From CAJCIS01 sp965276755 (lineage in GTDB: Bacteria > Pseudomonadota > Alphaproteobacteria > Acetobacterales > Acetobacteraceae), in the NCBI GenBank assembly GCA_965276755.1, contig OZ255625.1:1-64000 (forward strand): a stretch of DNA of 64,000 nucleotides, given 5' to 3'. The notes beneath the pieces are model-generated. The model searched no databases. It was not told the origin of the DNA and worked only from the letters and a program-made list of their open reading frames with translations. The position numbers and the translations under genes are program-made. Position 1 is the stretch's first letter; each line of letters begins with the position of its first letter. Below, piece by piece: positions 1 to 7,717 of this stretch.

Positions 1-710
1 AGCCGCCATCGCCGCTTCGGCCGCGGAGCGAGTACCTCCATCGCCTTCATGGCGATGTCGGTGCCTGCCCGCTCGACGTTCCCCGCGTGGATCGGTGGCG
101 CGGGATCGTACTCCATCAGCAACTGTGTGGTTTTGGCGACATCGGTACCGCAGGTTTCCATCAGGAGTCTCAAGCCGAAATCGATCCCAGCCGTCACGCC
201 TCCGCCGGTGAGGCGGTTGCGGTCGATTACGACACGCTCTCTCACGGGTTCGGCCCCGAAGAGGGGCAGAAGGTCCATTGCGGCCCAGTGCGTCGTGGCC
301 CGATAGCCCTTCAGCAATCCCGCTGCTCCTAGAATCAAGGATCCCGTGCAGACGGCGGTGACCCAACGCGCACGTTTTCCGTGCCTCGCCAGGAACTCGA
401 GCGTCTCGGAATCCTGAAACACATCGGCTTGGCCCGGACCGCCCGGCACAAACAACACGTCGAACCGGTCAGGCGCTTCGGCGAACGTCATGGTCGGCCG
501 AATCCCGATGCCAGTGTCCGACTCGATAACGTCGGCGTGCTTCCAAATGAGGTGGGTTTGCATCGGGCCGTGCAGGGCGGTCTGAGGCCCGAGCAAATCC
601 AGCAGGGTCAAGCCGGGGAAGGTCAGCATCCCCACACTAAGCGCCGCCGCCTCACCGGCGGTGGGCTGAACGGCGATCAAGGGCCACTTGGAGGATGATG
701 TCTTCGCCAT
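1..710 (-). CDS. DJ-1/PfpI family protein, isonitrile hydratase-like (3' end beyond window)
   Basis: The frame is open from an ATG at 710 to the window edge, so about 236 residues are visible and the C-terminus is cut off. It is a DJ-1/PfpI (class I glutamine amidotransferase-like) protein. The nucleophile elbow reads VTAVCTGSLILG with the conserved Cys near residue 110, followed by ATTHW and a GGGVTAGIDFGL segment. These are hallmarks of the isonitrile hydratase (InhA) branch, which hydrates isocyanides to N-formyl compounds. It is a paralogue of the gene at 3191-3913, with the same MEYDPAPP segment near the end. It starts 9 bases after the small gene at 720-1025 and is probably co-transcribed with it. 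The family is clear; the substrate is inferred. Confidence 0.85.
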   Translation of the reverse strand, partial: MAKTSSSKWPLIAVQPTAGEAAALSVGMLTFPGLTLLDLLGPQTALHGPMQTHLIWKHADVIESDTGIGIRPTMTFAEAPDRFDVLFVPGGPGQADVFQDSETLEFLARHGKRARWVTAVCTGSLILGAAGLLKGYRATTHWAAMDLLPLFGAEPVRERVVIDRNRLTGGGVTAGIDFGLRLLMETCGTDVAKTTQLLMEYDPAPPIHAGNVERAGTDIAMKAMEVLAPRPKRRWR

Positions 711-719
711 GACACGCCC

Positions 720-1025
720 TTAGAAATTGAGGCGGCCAGTCACCGCGCTGGCCGGAAAAATGCCCGCCTTGGCTGTGCCGCTCAAAGCATCGCCCTCGCG
801 ACGAAGATCGAACTTGATGGTCAGGGCCATCGGCTTTGTGACATGCTGTGCCCAACGGATGTGATCGGCCTCGACACTAGGGTCTATAAAGTTGACCGTC
901 TCCGCTCCCATGGTGGCGGTCCCGGCAAGCGGCGCGCCGTCACGGTCGACGATGCGAAGCTGGACCAGCTGCTGGCCGATTGGCGTTTTGATTTGGATAT
1001 TCCAGTCGCCGTCAAAGTTCGTCAC
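720..1025 (-). CDS. small conserved protein of unknown function (101 aa)
   Basis: I chose a GTG start at 1025 because AGGAG lies 7 bases upstream and no good site serves the longer frame. The product begins TNFDGDWNIQIKTPIGQQ and looks like a single beta-rich domain, with alternating polar and hydrophobic strands and many short turns (DGAPLAGTA, DALSGTAKAG). No catalytic motif, signal peptide or membrane segment is visible. Proteins of this kind are annotated as hypothetical and lie beside oxidoreductase or DJ-1 genes. It lies 9 bases upstream of the isonitrile hydratase-like gene, so the two probably form one transcript. The function is not known. Confidence 0.6.
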   Translation of the reverse strand: MTNFDGDWNIQIKTPIGQQLVQLRIVDRDGAPLAGTATMGAETVNFIDPSVEADHIRWAQHVTKPMALTIKFDLRREGDALSGTAKAGIFPASAVTGRLNF

Positions 1026-1155
1026 GCTGCAACTCCTAACATAGTTCAAATACGTGATAAGGATCGGCGGGTCGAAGCGAACTCCCGCCTGACACGCCCG
1101 CCCCGGGTGAGAGAGAGCCGGCCAAGCGCCACCGTGCCGTGCTTCGGCGCGGGCC

Positions 1156-1815
1156 TCATTCGCTACCGCCGCTCCCCGTCTCCTCCGTAATAAGCGGCGT
1201 CTTTTGCAGCCACCCATTGCCGATGATCTGCATGACGACGAAGTTCGCGACATCCGAGCGGGAAATCTGGCCGCCATGAAAGCCGCTAAGATTGGTAATT
1301 GCGCGGACGCGGCCGGTGGCGGCCTTGTCCGTCAGCACGGTCGGGCCTGACGATAACCCATTCGAGTCCGCTATCTTTGATGATCGCTTCCTGCCGGTCC
1401 TTATCCTCGTAAATGGTCCGCAGCACGACCGGCTTGATCAGCCAATCGTACATAAATCCGCCGGGCCGGCGCTGTCGCCGGCGCCCAGGCCGGTGATGCA
1501 CACGAGGCGCGAGAGACGCTGCGTTTTCATCAGGTCGACGAGCGCTCGCGTGGCTTCGGACATCAGCGTAACCTGCCGGAAAAGGCTTACACGGCGCGTG
1601 CCAAGCGCGCTTACGGCAGCTTCGCAGCCGTCCAACGCTCGCGCCAGAGCAACCGGGTCGCGCGCGTCCCCGACCTCCAATCTTGCGCCCGGCAGGAGCG
1701 GGGCAGCTTTCGCCTCATTCCGGACAAGTGCGGTGACCTCATGGCCTCTTGCCCGCGCCTCGCGCACTATCGCTCGGCCGGACCCTCCGGTTGCGCCTGT
1801 AACGAGGATTCTCAT
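1156..1815 (-). pseudogene. NmrA-like NAD(P)-binding protein, broken by two frameshifts
   Basis: The start is ATG at 1815, with AGAGGTAG upstream. The first frame gives MRILVTGATGGSGRAIV, a Rossmann NAD(P)-binding motif, then GDARDP and VCITGLGAGDSAGP, and ends near 1450. The protein continues in a second frame (GGFMYDWLIKPVVLRTIYED, then EWVIVRP) to about 1350. It continues in a third frame (ATGRVRAITNLSGFHGG...ISRSDVANFVVMQI) to the stop at 1156. Joined, the three pieces make one atypical short-chain dehydrogenase/NmrA protein of about 220 residues, the normal size. Two separate shifts make a live gene unlikely unless they are sequencing errors. Confidence 0.75.
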
Positions 1816-2051
1816 TACTTCTACCTCTCTTGCCAAACTAAGCTCAGTGACGTTCGTGAAAGCCGGTCGATTTGAGGTGCTATTGCCGCATCAGGCGGGA
1901 ACGACAGCAACACAAGTTGAACGCCTCTCCGTCATTAGAGACGTGATATTAGGCGCGTCCAGTGATCGTCGCACTTCCACATGAAAACCATCATATTTAA
2001 TCTTGATATTTCCTTGTGCACGACCAGAACGCACGAGAGACCAGCGGAGAG

Positions 2052-3026
2052 CTATTCGTCTGTTTCATCGCCCTCCATTTTTATATTCTCGGGAATCCCG
2101 AACGATCGACGATACGCCTTCGGGCTCACGCCCACAGTTCGGTGGAACCGATCACGAAGGGCGGCGGCGCCGTCGAAACCAGACGCGGTGGCGATCTGAT
2201 CGATGGGCAGCGGGGTCGTTTCCAATAACTCCTGCGCGCGCCGCACCCGGACGGTGATCAGCCACCGCAGGGGCGTCGTGCCGGTCTGCTCGCGGAACCG
2301 GCGGGCAAGCGTGCGCGGGCTGGTCGCCGCCTGACGCGCAAGCTCGCCAACGGTGAGCGGCCGATGGGCGTTCGCGCTCATCCAATCGAGCAGGGGAGCG
2401 AGGCTTGAGGTGGAGCCGGGCGGCTCATGGCGGATGAACTGCGCCTGGCCTCCTTCGCGGTCGAGCGGTGCGACCGCGAGCCGAGCCGCGTAGGCCGCGA
2501 CGGCGTGGCCGTGGTCGCGGCGGAGCAGGTGCAGGCACATGTCGAGTCCCGCCGACGAGCCCGCCGAGGTGAGGATGCGGCCTTCGTCAACGAACAGAAC
2601 CTCCGGATCGACCGTCACGGCCGGATGGCGCTGCGCCAGCAGGTCGGCCGCCAGCCAGTGGGTGGTCGCACGCCGGCCATCGAGCAGCCCCGCGGCGGCG
2701 AGCACGAAGGCGCCCGAGCAGATGGAGGCGACCCGCGCGCCGTTCGCCCAGGCCGTCCGGATCGCGGCGAGGGTCGCGTCGGGCACGGGCGCGGTCGGAT
2801 CGTCGATGCCCGGCACGATCACCGTGTCCGCACGCGCGAGGTCATCGAGCGTCCACGGCGCCCGGATGTTGAACGCACGCGCGCGGACCTCGGCCGCCTC
2901 ACCGCAGACCTGCACCCTGTACTCGCGCGTGACGTCAGGAAGCCGGACGCAGCCGAACACCTCGCACGGGATAGAGAGATCGAAGGGTATGACGCCGTGA
3001 GCGGCAAGAATGGCGACCGTGTGAAT
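2052..3026 (-). CDS. GlxA-type AraC family transcriptional regulator (DJ-1/PfpI + HTH)
   Basis: The protein has an N-terminal DJ-1/PfpI-like ligand domain (about residues 1-190; nucleophile region SICSGAFVLAAAGLLDG) and a C-terminal AraC DNA-binding domain with two helix-turn-helix units. These units show TSPRTLARRFREQTGTTP and IATASGFDGAAALRDRF. It lies divergent to the isonitrile hydratase-like gene at 3191, the usual position for a regulator of a neighbouring enzyme. The conserved family N-terminus (HTVAILAAHGVIPFDLSIP) is fully coded, but its first codon is ATT at 3026, with GGAG 8 bases upstream. The first standard start, GTG at 2960, would delete that strand. The family is sure; the start is uncertain. 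Confidence 0.85.
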   Translation of the reverse strand: MHTVAILAAHGVIPFDLSIPCEVFGCVRLPDVTREYRVQVCGEAAEVRARAFNIRAPWTLDDLARADTVIVPGIDDPTAPVPDATLAAIRTAWANGARVASICSGAFVLAAAGLLDGRRATTHWLAADLLAQRHPAVTVDPEVLFVDEGRILTSAGSSAGLDMCLHLLRRDHGHAVAAYAARLAVAPLDREGGQAQFIRHEPPGSTSSLAPLLDWMSANAHRPLTVGELARQAATSPRTLARRFREQTGTTPLRWLITVRVRRAQELLETTPLPIDQIATASGFDGAAALRDRFHRTVGVSPKAYRRSFGIPENIKMEGDETDE

Positions 3027-3190
3027 GGCAGGATCTCCGCTGTTGCAGGCCCAGAGACATAACGCTCAAGTTCATGTCCCGAAAGCCGCCGCTTACCGCT
3101 TGGCAGGATCGATGCGCTTTTTGTCCTTCCCGCCACTGACGCCGCATCTGAAGTCGCGGCTAAAGCATGTCAGCGCCACGAGGATCGGTC

Positions 3191-3913
3191 ATGGACAACC
3201 AGATGCCCACCTTCACCCCCGATCTTCCGCCCCTGGAGATCGGCATGCTGCTCTACCCCGGCATGACGCTGCTCGACCTGGCGGGTCCGCAGTCGGCCTT
3301 GGGAATGCACGGCCGCACCCATCTGTTCTGGAAGACGCTCAACCCCGTCATGACCGACAGCGGCGTGGCGATCGTGCCCACCGCGACATTCGCCGACGCG
3401 CCGAGAAGACTCGACGTGCTGTTCGTGCCCGGCGGCTTCGGAACGGTCGATGCGATGAAGGATGAGGCGGTGATCGCCTTCCTGGCGGAGCGCGGCCGCG
3501 ACGCGCGCTACGTCACCTCGGTCTGCTCGGGCTCGCTCATCCTGGGCATGGCGGGGCTGCTGGACGGCTATCGCGCCGCGACGCACTGGGCCTGTTACGA
3601 CATCCTTGACGCGCTCGGCATCGAGCCCGCACACGAGCGCGTGGTGGCCGACCGCAACCGCTTCACTGGCGGTGGCGTGACGGCCGGGATCGATTTCGGT
3701 CTGACCCTGCTCGCCGAGTTGAGGGGCCCGGAGGTGGCCAAGATCACCCAGCTGATGATGGAGTACGACCCCGCGCCGCCGTTCGACACCGGCTGTCCAG
3801 AACGCGCCGGTCCGGAAATGGCGGGCTTGGCCAGGGCGATGATGGGCGAAAGCATGGCGCAAGGCGTCAAGATTGCCCGCGCGCGGCGCGAGCGGACGCG
3901 CGAGCCGGTGTGA
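3191..3913 (+). CDS. DJ-1/PfpI family protein, isonitrile hydratase-like
   Basis: The 240-residue product is a DJ-1/PfpI enzyme of the isonitrile hydratase type. The nucleophile elbow is VTSVCSGSLILGMAGLL, followed by AATHWACYD and GGGVTAGIDFGL, with PGMTLLDLAGPQ near the N-terminus. ATG at 3191 is preferred over 3167 because GAGG lies 8 bases before it. It is a close relative of the partial gene at 1-710. The stop codon overlaps the GTG of the next reading frame (GTGTGA at 3908-3913), so downstream translation was coupled. The divergent GlxA-type regulator probably controls it. Likely activity: hydration of an isocyanide or a related small electrophile. Confidence 0.85.
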   Translation: MDNQMPTFTPDLPPLEIGMLLYPGMTLLDLAGPQSALGMHGRTHLFWKTLNPVMTDSGVAIVPTATFADAPRRLDVLFVPGGFGTVDAMKDEAVIAFLAERGRDARYVTSVCSGSLILGMAGLLDGYRAATHWACYDILDALGIEPAHERVVADRNRFTGGGVTAGIDFGLTLLAELRGPEVAKITQLMMEYDPAPPFDTGCPERAGPEMAGLARAMMGESMAQGVKIARARRERTREPV

Positions 3914-4266
3914 CACAGGCCGACACGCCCGACGGCGTGAAGCTGGAGCTGGGGCAGCTCCGCAAGCTCGAAGTGGCCTCGCTCATCGAGGCGACCACGT
4001 TGGTTCTCCTCTTGGGAGTCGCTGTCCCGCTCAAGCACTTCGCGGGCCGTCCGGAGGCGGTGACCGTCATGGGTCCGGTCCACGGGATCGCCTTCTGCTT
4101 CTATGTCCGGGACGCTCGTCCAGACGGTGGCGAGCGGCGACTGGCGTCCAGCCGAGTGGTTGCGGCTGGCGGTCACAGCCTTCGTGCCGTTGGCGGATAC
4201 ACGAATCTGATGCTGATCCGGCGCAAGGCCGCGGTTCTCCAGCCTGAGGGGCGGCGACAGTCTTGA
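3910..4266 (+). pseudogene. DUF3817-type small membrane protein, frameshifted
   Basis: The start GTG overlaps the stop of the preceding gene. The first part (GQLRKLEVASLIEATTLVLL, then PLKHFAGRPEAV, then GPVHGIAFCFYV) is typical of the DUF3817 integral membrane family. Around 4105 the frame shifts: the family's second half (LVQTVASGDWRPAEWLRLAV, TAFVP) is in another frame. Around 4190 it returns to the first frame for GGYTNLMLIRR. The two compensating shifts leave the ORF open but replace about 28 residues, including the last membrane helix. It is probably inactive, or the shifts are sequencing errors. Confidence 0.65.
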
Positions 4267-4462
4267 GCGGCAATCTCTACACATGGCTGAAGGCGTTGCA
4301 CGTCGCCGCGGCGTTCACCTTCTTCGCGGGGGTGCTCGGCGCGGCGGTCTTCCTGGCGGGCGCTGACGCCGCCTCGGCCGGGGCGTTGCGCGCGATGCGG
4401 AGCTGGGGCCAGCGGGTGACCACCCACCATGCTGCTCGTCTGGCCTGCGAAAGCCGCTGACT
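4263..4462 (+). pseudogene. CopD/DUF2269-like membrane protein, N-terminal remnant
   Basis: A TTG start overlaps the preceding stop. The first 55 residues (NLYTWLKALHVAAAFTFFAG, then VLGAAVFLAGA) match the N-terminus of small polytopic membrane proteins of the CopD/DUF2269 type. The family continuation appears one frame over as AMLLVWPAKAAD and then stops. Nothing further of the expected 150-residue protein follows. The next bases (from 4461) belong to an unrelated gene fragment on the other strand, so this gene was cut by a deletion or recombination near 4445-4462. Confidence 0.6.
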
Positions 4463-4664
4463 AGGTATCGGGCCGGGAATAGTCGGCAACGCGCACTTCG
4501 ACGCCTTGCGCGCTAAAGTGCTTGGCAACTTAATGCTCTGTCTAACAGACGCCCGCCACGACGCTGCTTGGTTGGGCTCGCTTTAATAGTTCGCGGATTA
4601 CGAGGCGTCCAAGATGGCCGGTTGCTCCGGTCACGAACAGTCGGGGCTGCATGTCAGAAGCCAT
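4461..4664 (-). pseudogene. NmrA-like/quinone oxidoreductase type 2 fragment
   Basis: From ATG 4664 the frame reads an NAD(P)-binding start (LFVTGATGHLGRLVIRELL, then KRAQPSSVVAGV) and hits a stop. The following family segment, KHFSAQGVEVRVADYSRPDT, is intact in another frame and ends at TAG 4461-4463. Both pieces match the first third of SDR-type NAD(P)H:quinone oxidoreductases; the rest is missing. The break coincides with the end of the membrane-protein remnant on the opposite strand, which marks a deletion junction. Confidence 0.7.
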
Positions 4665-4723
4665 TTTGTTTCGACATTCCTCTATAAGAGAAGAGCAACG
4701 AGAGCGGGCGCATTTGCCCGCTC

Positions 4724-5092
4724 TCAGCTTTGCGCAGTATGGAAAGTAATGGCGTAACCGTCAGGATCGCTGGCCACGAAGAACCTGCCGAAGGGCCCAT
4801 CGCTGAGCGGGCGCAAGATCTTGCCGCCGCGCTCAAAAATAAGATCGTGGAGGGCATCCGCATCGTCGCAGGCAACCCACAGGACGGTGCCGGTTCCCAG
4901 CGGGCCGTTGTCAGGCAACGGTTGCAGAGGTTCGCGCAGAGCCAAGGCAATCGGCTTGGTCGTGAAGACGACGGCTCCGTGAGGGTTCCTGTCTTCTGCC
5001 GCAAAGCCGAACACATCCTTGTAGAAGGCGGCGGACGCGGCAAGGTCACGAACTTGTAGGGCGATAAAGGATGGTCCGATTGGCGTTGTCAT
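4724..5092 (-). CDS. VOC family protein (glyoxalase/bleomycin resistance fold)
   Basis: The 122-residue product has the paired beta-alpha-beta-beta-beta modules of vicinal oxygen chelate proteins. It opens with PSFIALQVRDLAASAAFYKD and ends with FVASDPDGYAITFHTA, the usual last metal-site strand. GGAG precedes the ATG. It is divergently transcribed from the MarR regulator gene, with only 54 bases between them, and the MarR operator lies in that gap. Control by the MarR protein is therefore likely. The substrate cannot be told; such small VOC proteins are often lyases, dioxygenases or drug-binding proteins. Confidence 0.85.
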   Translation of the reverse strand: MTTPIGPSFIALQVRDLAASAAFYKDVFGFAAEDRNPHGAVVFTTKPIALALREPLQPLPDNGPLGTGTVLWVACDDADALHDLIFERGGKILRPLSDGPFGRFFVASDPDGYAITFHTAQS

Positions 5093-5107
5093 TTTGATTT
5101 CTCCAGC

Positions 5108-5148
5108 ATATTATCAGGTTCCTTATATTAATATCAGGTTCCTGATAT
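5108..5148. promoter_or_regulatory. probable MarR operator, two sites
   Basis: ATATCAGGTTCCTGATAT at 5131-5148 is an inverted repeat with 8-base arms and a 2-base centre. A second, imperfect copy (TTATCAGGTTCCTTATAT) lies at 5111-5128, one helical turn pair upstream. Size and symmetry fit MarR-family operators. The site sits between the divergent VOC and MarR genes and overlaps the MarR ATG, which suggests autorepression. Confidence 0.75.
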
Positions 5149-5596
5149 GTCAATTCGTAAGATGACGCCGCCGAGTGGGGAGGGTTGGATCGGCTACGGT
5201 TTGAAATTCACCCAGCACCGTCTGCGACAGCGGCTTGAGGCGGCACTAGCCGGAACTGGCGTCTCAGCAGCACAGAATGCCGCGTTGCTCGCTATTGGCG
5301 ACAATCCGCGCATCTCGAATGCCGCGCTGGCACGCGCGGCGTTCGTGACACCTCAGTCCATGCAGGGGATGCTCGTCACGCTGGAGCGAGATGGCTTCAT
5401 TGTGCGCACGCCGCATCCGAAGCATGGGAGGATCATCATGACAGAACTGACTCAGAGAGGCAGAACGGCGGCCCTAGCCGGCATGATTGCAGCCGAGGCC
5501 GTCGAGCGGCAGATGATTGCGCGCCTGACGAAGGAGGAGACGAAGTTGCTGAGAGATCTTCTGCAACGCTGCGCTGATGCGCTTGGGGGACACTGA
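5147..5596 (+). CDS. MarR family transcriptional regulator
   Basis: The 149-residue winged-helix protein has the MarR layout: N-terminal dimerisation helix, then NPRISNAALARAAFVTPQSM (helix-turn-helix), then LERDGFIVRTPHPKHGR (wing), then C-terminal dimer helices. The first ATG at 5147 lies inside the predicted operator and has no ribosome site. Either the mRNA is leaderless or the start is ATG 5162. It probably represses itself and the divergent VOC gene, and responds to a phenolic or oxidant ligand (inferred). Confidence 0.85.
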   Translation: MSIRKMTPPSGEGWIGYGLKFTQHRLRQRLEAALAGTGVSAAQNAALLAIGDNPRISNAALARAAFVTPQSMQGMLVTLERDGFIVRTPHPKHGRIIMTELTQRGRTAALAGMIAAEAVERQMIARLTKEETKLLRDLLQRCADALGGH

Positions 5597-5598
5597 GC

Positions 5599-6045
5599 GT
5601 GGCGTTCTGGGTGGGTGTCGCGTCGGCGCAGCATGCTCGCGGGGGGCGCGATGGCGGCTTCGCACAGCTTGGGCACGGCAAGCATATCGCGGTGAAGTCG
5701 CTAAAAAAGGGCGACTGGATCGTTTATTACTCGCCGCGCGAGGGTTTAGGGGAAGGTATGCTGGTACAGGCGTTTACGACCATCGGTCGTGTGACATCAG
5801 AAACGCCCTACCGCGCCGAACAAGCGATGAACTTCAATCCGTATCGCGTTGATGTGGACTATCTGAAGGGTGCCGAGCCTGCTCCGATCAAACCGCTTCT
5901 ACACGAACTCCGGCTGACCCGCGACCACGGCACCAACTGGGGCATCGCCATGCGCGGCCCGAAACGCAAGCTTGACGAAAATGACATGCGCAGGATCGCG
6001 GGCGCCATGGGCGTTCTGGCTGAATTTAATAATTCTAGGGGCTGA
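5599..6045 (+). CDS. EVE domain-containing protein
   Basis: The 148-residue protein is a single EVE domain, a PUA-like fold that binds modified bases in nucleic acid. It opens with WVGVASAQHARGGRDGGFAQ, then LKKGDWIVYYSPREG, and ends with DHGTNWGIAMRGPKRKLDE. It begins at GTG, 2 bases after the MarR stop, so translation is probably coupled. EVE proteins occur in restriction and anti-phage contexts and in 5-methylcytosine or modified-RNA recognition. Nothing nearby proves such a role here. It is the last gene before the tRNA that borders this accessory segment. Confidence 0.8.
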   Translation: MAFWVGVASAQHARGGRDGGFAQLGHGKHIAVKSLKKGDWIVYYSPREGLGEGMLVQAFTTIGRVTSETPYRAEQAMNFNPYRVDVDYLKGAEPAPIKPLLHELRLTRDHGTNWGIAMRGPKRKLDENDMRRIAGAMGVLAEFNNSRG

Positions 6046-6160
6046 GATTGGGTTTTGCTGGGTACTGGCCGCCTACGCATTCGTTGCAAAAAGCAATTAT
6101 TGGACAGCGGCTTATCAGCAGCGGCATATCCCGCGTGGGGTTCGCACTTTAATACCGAAG

Positions 6161-6237
6161 TGGCGCACCCGACAGGATTCGAACCTGTGACCTTCGGCTT
6201 CGGAGGCCGACACTCTATCCAGCTGAGCTACGGGTGC
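6161..6237 (-). tRNA. tRNA-Arg (anticodon CCG)
   Basis: Reading leftward, the 77-nt cloverleaf is complete: acceptor GCACCCG/CGGGTGC, D-arm GCTCAGCTGGATAGAGT, anticodon stem TCGGC/GCCGA with loop CTCCGAA (anticodon CCG), T-arm ACAGGTTCGAATCCTGT, discriminator G and encoded CCA. It reads CGG codons, common in this GC-rich sequence. The 3' end faces the decaying accessory segment at 1-6160, the usual side for island integration. Confidence 0.97.
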
Positions 6238-6479
6238 ATCTCTCATTCGCCTAGCCCGACGGACCCGTGAGGGTCAACGGATTTGCCGATCATATCTCAT
6301 TCGTCCGACTAAATAGCTACGCTCCGCTATCCGGCGGTCCGCTTCCGTTCTCCCGAAACTGCTTACGCGGCGCTTACGCGAAAAATAGCGGTGTGTTGGG
6401 AGCGATAAATAGGGCCGTCAAGTTACTGTTTTTACAACCTTTTCTTCTATTGCCTATGGACGAAATGCTCTTGACACAA

Positions 6480-6521
<42 letters not shown>

Positions 6522-6573
6522 GCAACGCCCCTAACTAGCCCACAACCCCACGCCGGGGCAATCACACCGCCAG

Positions 6574-6618
6574 GAGCAAAAGTTTTTTGGTCCTTTTTTT
6601 CAAAAAAGGACTGCTTCC
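6574..6618. terminator. family B A/T-rich palindrome
   Basis: AGCAAAAGTTTTTTGGTCC is followed by a T-run/A-run hairpin and GGACTGCTTCC. The same unit occurs at five other places in this window (15384, 16452, 23093, 42531, 59065), always between genes. Here it lies just past the lipase stop codon. It probably ends transcription, although the T-tract does not sit directly after a GC stem as in a textbook terminator. Confidence 0.55.
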
Positions 6619-6631
6619 TCCCTTGTCTCCG

Positions 6632-7717
6632 TCAAAAAGGCCAAACCGGCTCCTGCCAAAAACCGTCATCAACCGCAGGTGCGAGCTCAGACACCTCACC
6701 CTCCCACGCGTGATCCCCCCGCCAGGCCGCGGCCGCGACATCCGCACCCGAGGGCAGCCACTGGTCCGGCTCGTCCAGCCAGGCGAGGATATCGGCTTCG
6801 ACCAACGCCCGGTCCCGGTCGCGCAGCAGCAGGTGGTAGCCGTTTGGATAGAAGCCCCGGCGCACGGAGGCGGGCAGCCCGTCCCACGCGCTGGCCGTGG
6901 CCGCGGGCGGCACGAGCTGGTCCCTCCGGCCATCGAGCAGCAGCACCGGGCCGTACAGATGCGCCATGGCGGCATGCGCCCGGCCCATCAGGTCCACCAG
7001 GCCGCGCAGGCCGCGGACATTGACCTCGCGCAGGGTCAGCGGGTCCCGCCCGAATCGGATCAAGGCGGGGATGTTGTCGCTGGCGGTGACGTGCTGGGCG
7101 AGGGGCCCTGGGTTGGGCACCCAGCCCGGTGCCACGGCGTCTGCCAGAAGCAGGGCGGCGTAGAGGCGCACGTCCATCTGCCCCGGGCCCCAGACTGCGG
7201 GCGACAGAAGCACAGTGGCATCCGGCCCCGCACCGGGCCTTGCGGCGAGCAGGGCGGCCACGGCCCCGCCCATGCTCTCGCCCATGACGATGGCGCGGCG
7301 GCCGGGATAGCGCGCGCGCAACTGTGCCAGCAACTCTGCGGCATCATCGACCATGCGCGTGGCACCCGCCCAACGGCCGCGATCGGCCGTGGCGCCGAAG
7401 CCGCGCTGGTCCGGCGCGAAGACGGCGTAGCCGGCCTGGGCGAAGACGGGGGCGGGCAGCTCCCACCCGTCGCGGCTGTCTGTGAAGCCGTGCAGGGCCA
7501 GGATCACGCCTCGCCAGGCCGTGCCGGGCGGGGGCAGCCAGGCGCGGGCGGGCAGGACGGCACCGTCTGACATTGTGAAGGTCAGGCTTGGGGGGATTTG
7601 CGGATCCAGACGAACGATAGGGCGAGGCGAGCAGGAGGTTAGGCAGAGCAAGACAAGAAGAAGCCGGAGGGGGCGCGCCGCCCCCCCCGGACCCCCCGTC
7701 GATTTTTGCAGCTTCAT
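6632..7717 (-). CDS. alpha/beta hydrolase lipoprotein (monoacylglycerol lipase-like)
   Basis: The N-terminus has a basic stretch, a hydrophobic segment and the lipobox LTSC at about residue 29, so the protein should be a lipid-anchored envelope enzyme. The fold follows: oxyanion strand LALHGFTDSRDGWELP, nucleophile elbow IVMGESMGGAVA (Ser), acid region LLLDGRRDQLVPP, and histidine in YPNGYHLLLRDRD. This order is typical of lysophospholipase/monoacylglycerol lipase proteins. The upstream lipoprotein gene overlaps it by ATGA (7714-7717), so the two are co-translated. Residues 6-13 (STGGPGGA) are encoded by a family A repeat lying across the start region. Confidence 0.85.
   Translation of the reverse strand: MKLQKSTGGPGGAARPLRLLLVLLCLTSCSPRPIVRLDPQIPPSLTFTMSDGAVLPARAWLPPPGTAWRGVILALHGFTDSRDGWELPAPVFAQAGYAVFAPDQRGFGATADRGRWAGATRMVDDAAELLAQLRARYPGRRAIVMGESMGGAVAALLAARPGAGPDATVLLSPAVWGPGQMDVRLYAALLLADAVAPGWVPNPGPLAQHVTASDNIPALIRFGRDPLTLREVNVRGLRGLVDLMGRAHAAMAHLYGPVLLLDGRRDQLVPPAATASAWDGLPASVRRGFYPNGYHLLLRDRDRALVEADILAWLDEPDQWLPSGADVAAAAWRGDHAWEGEVSELAPAVDDGFWQEPVWPF
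7669..7701. repeat. family A G/C-rich repeat, diverged copy within lipase 5' end
   Basis: GGGGGCGCGCCGCCCCCCCC followed by GGACCCCCCGTC matches the family A arm except for its centre. It lies inside the coding start of the lipase and contributes residues of the signal-peptide n-region. Confidence 0.5.
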
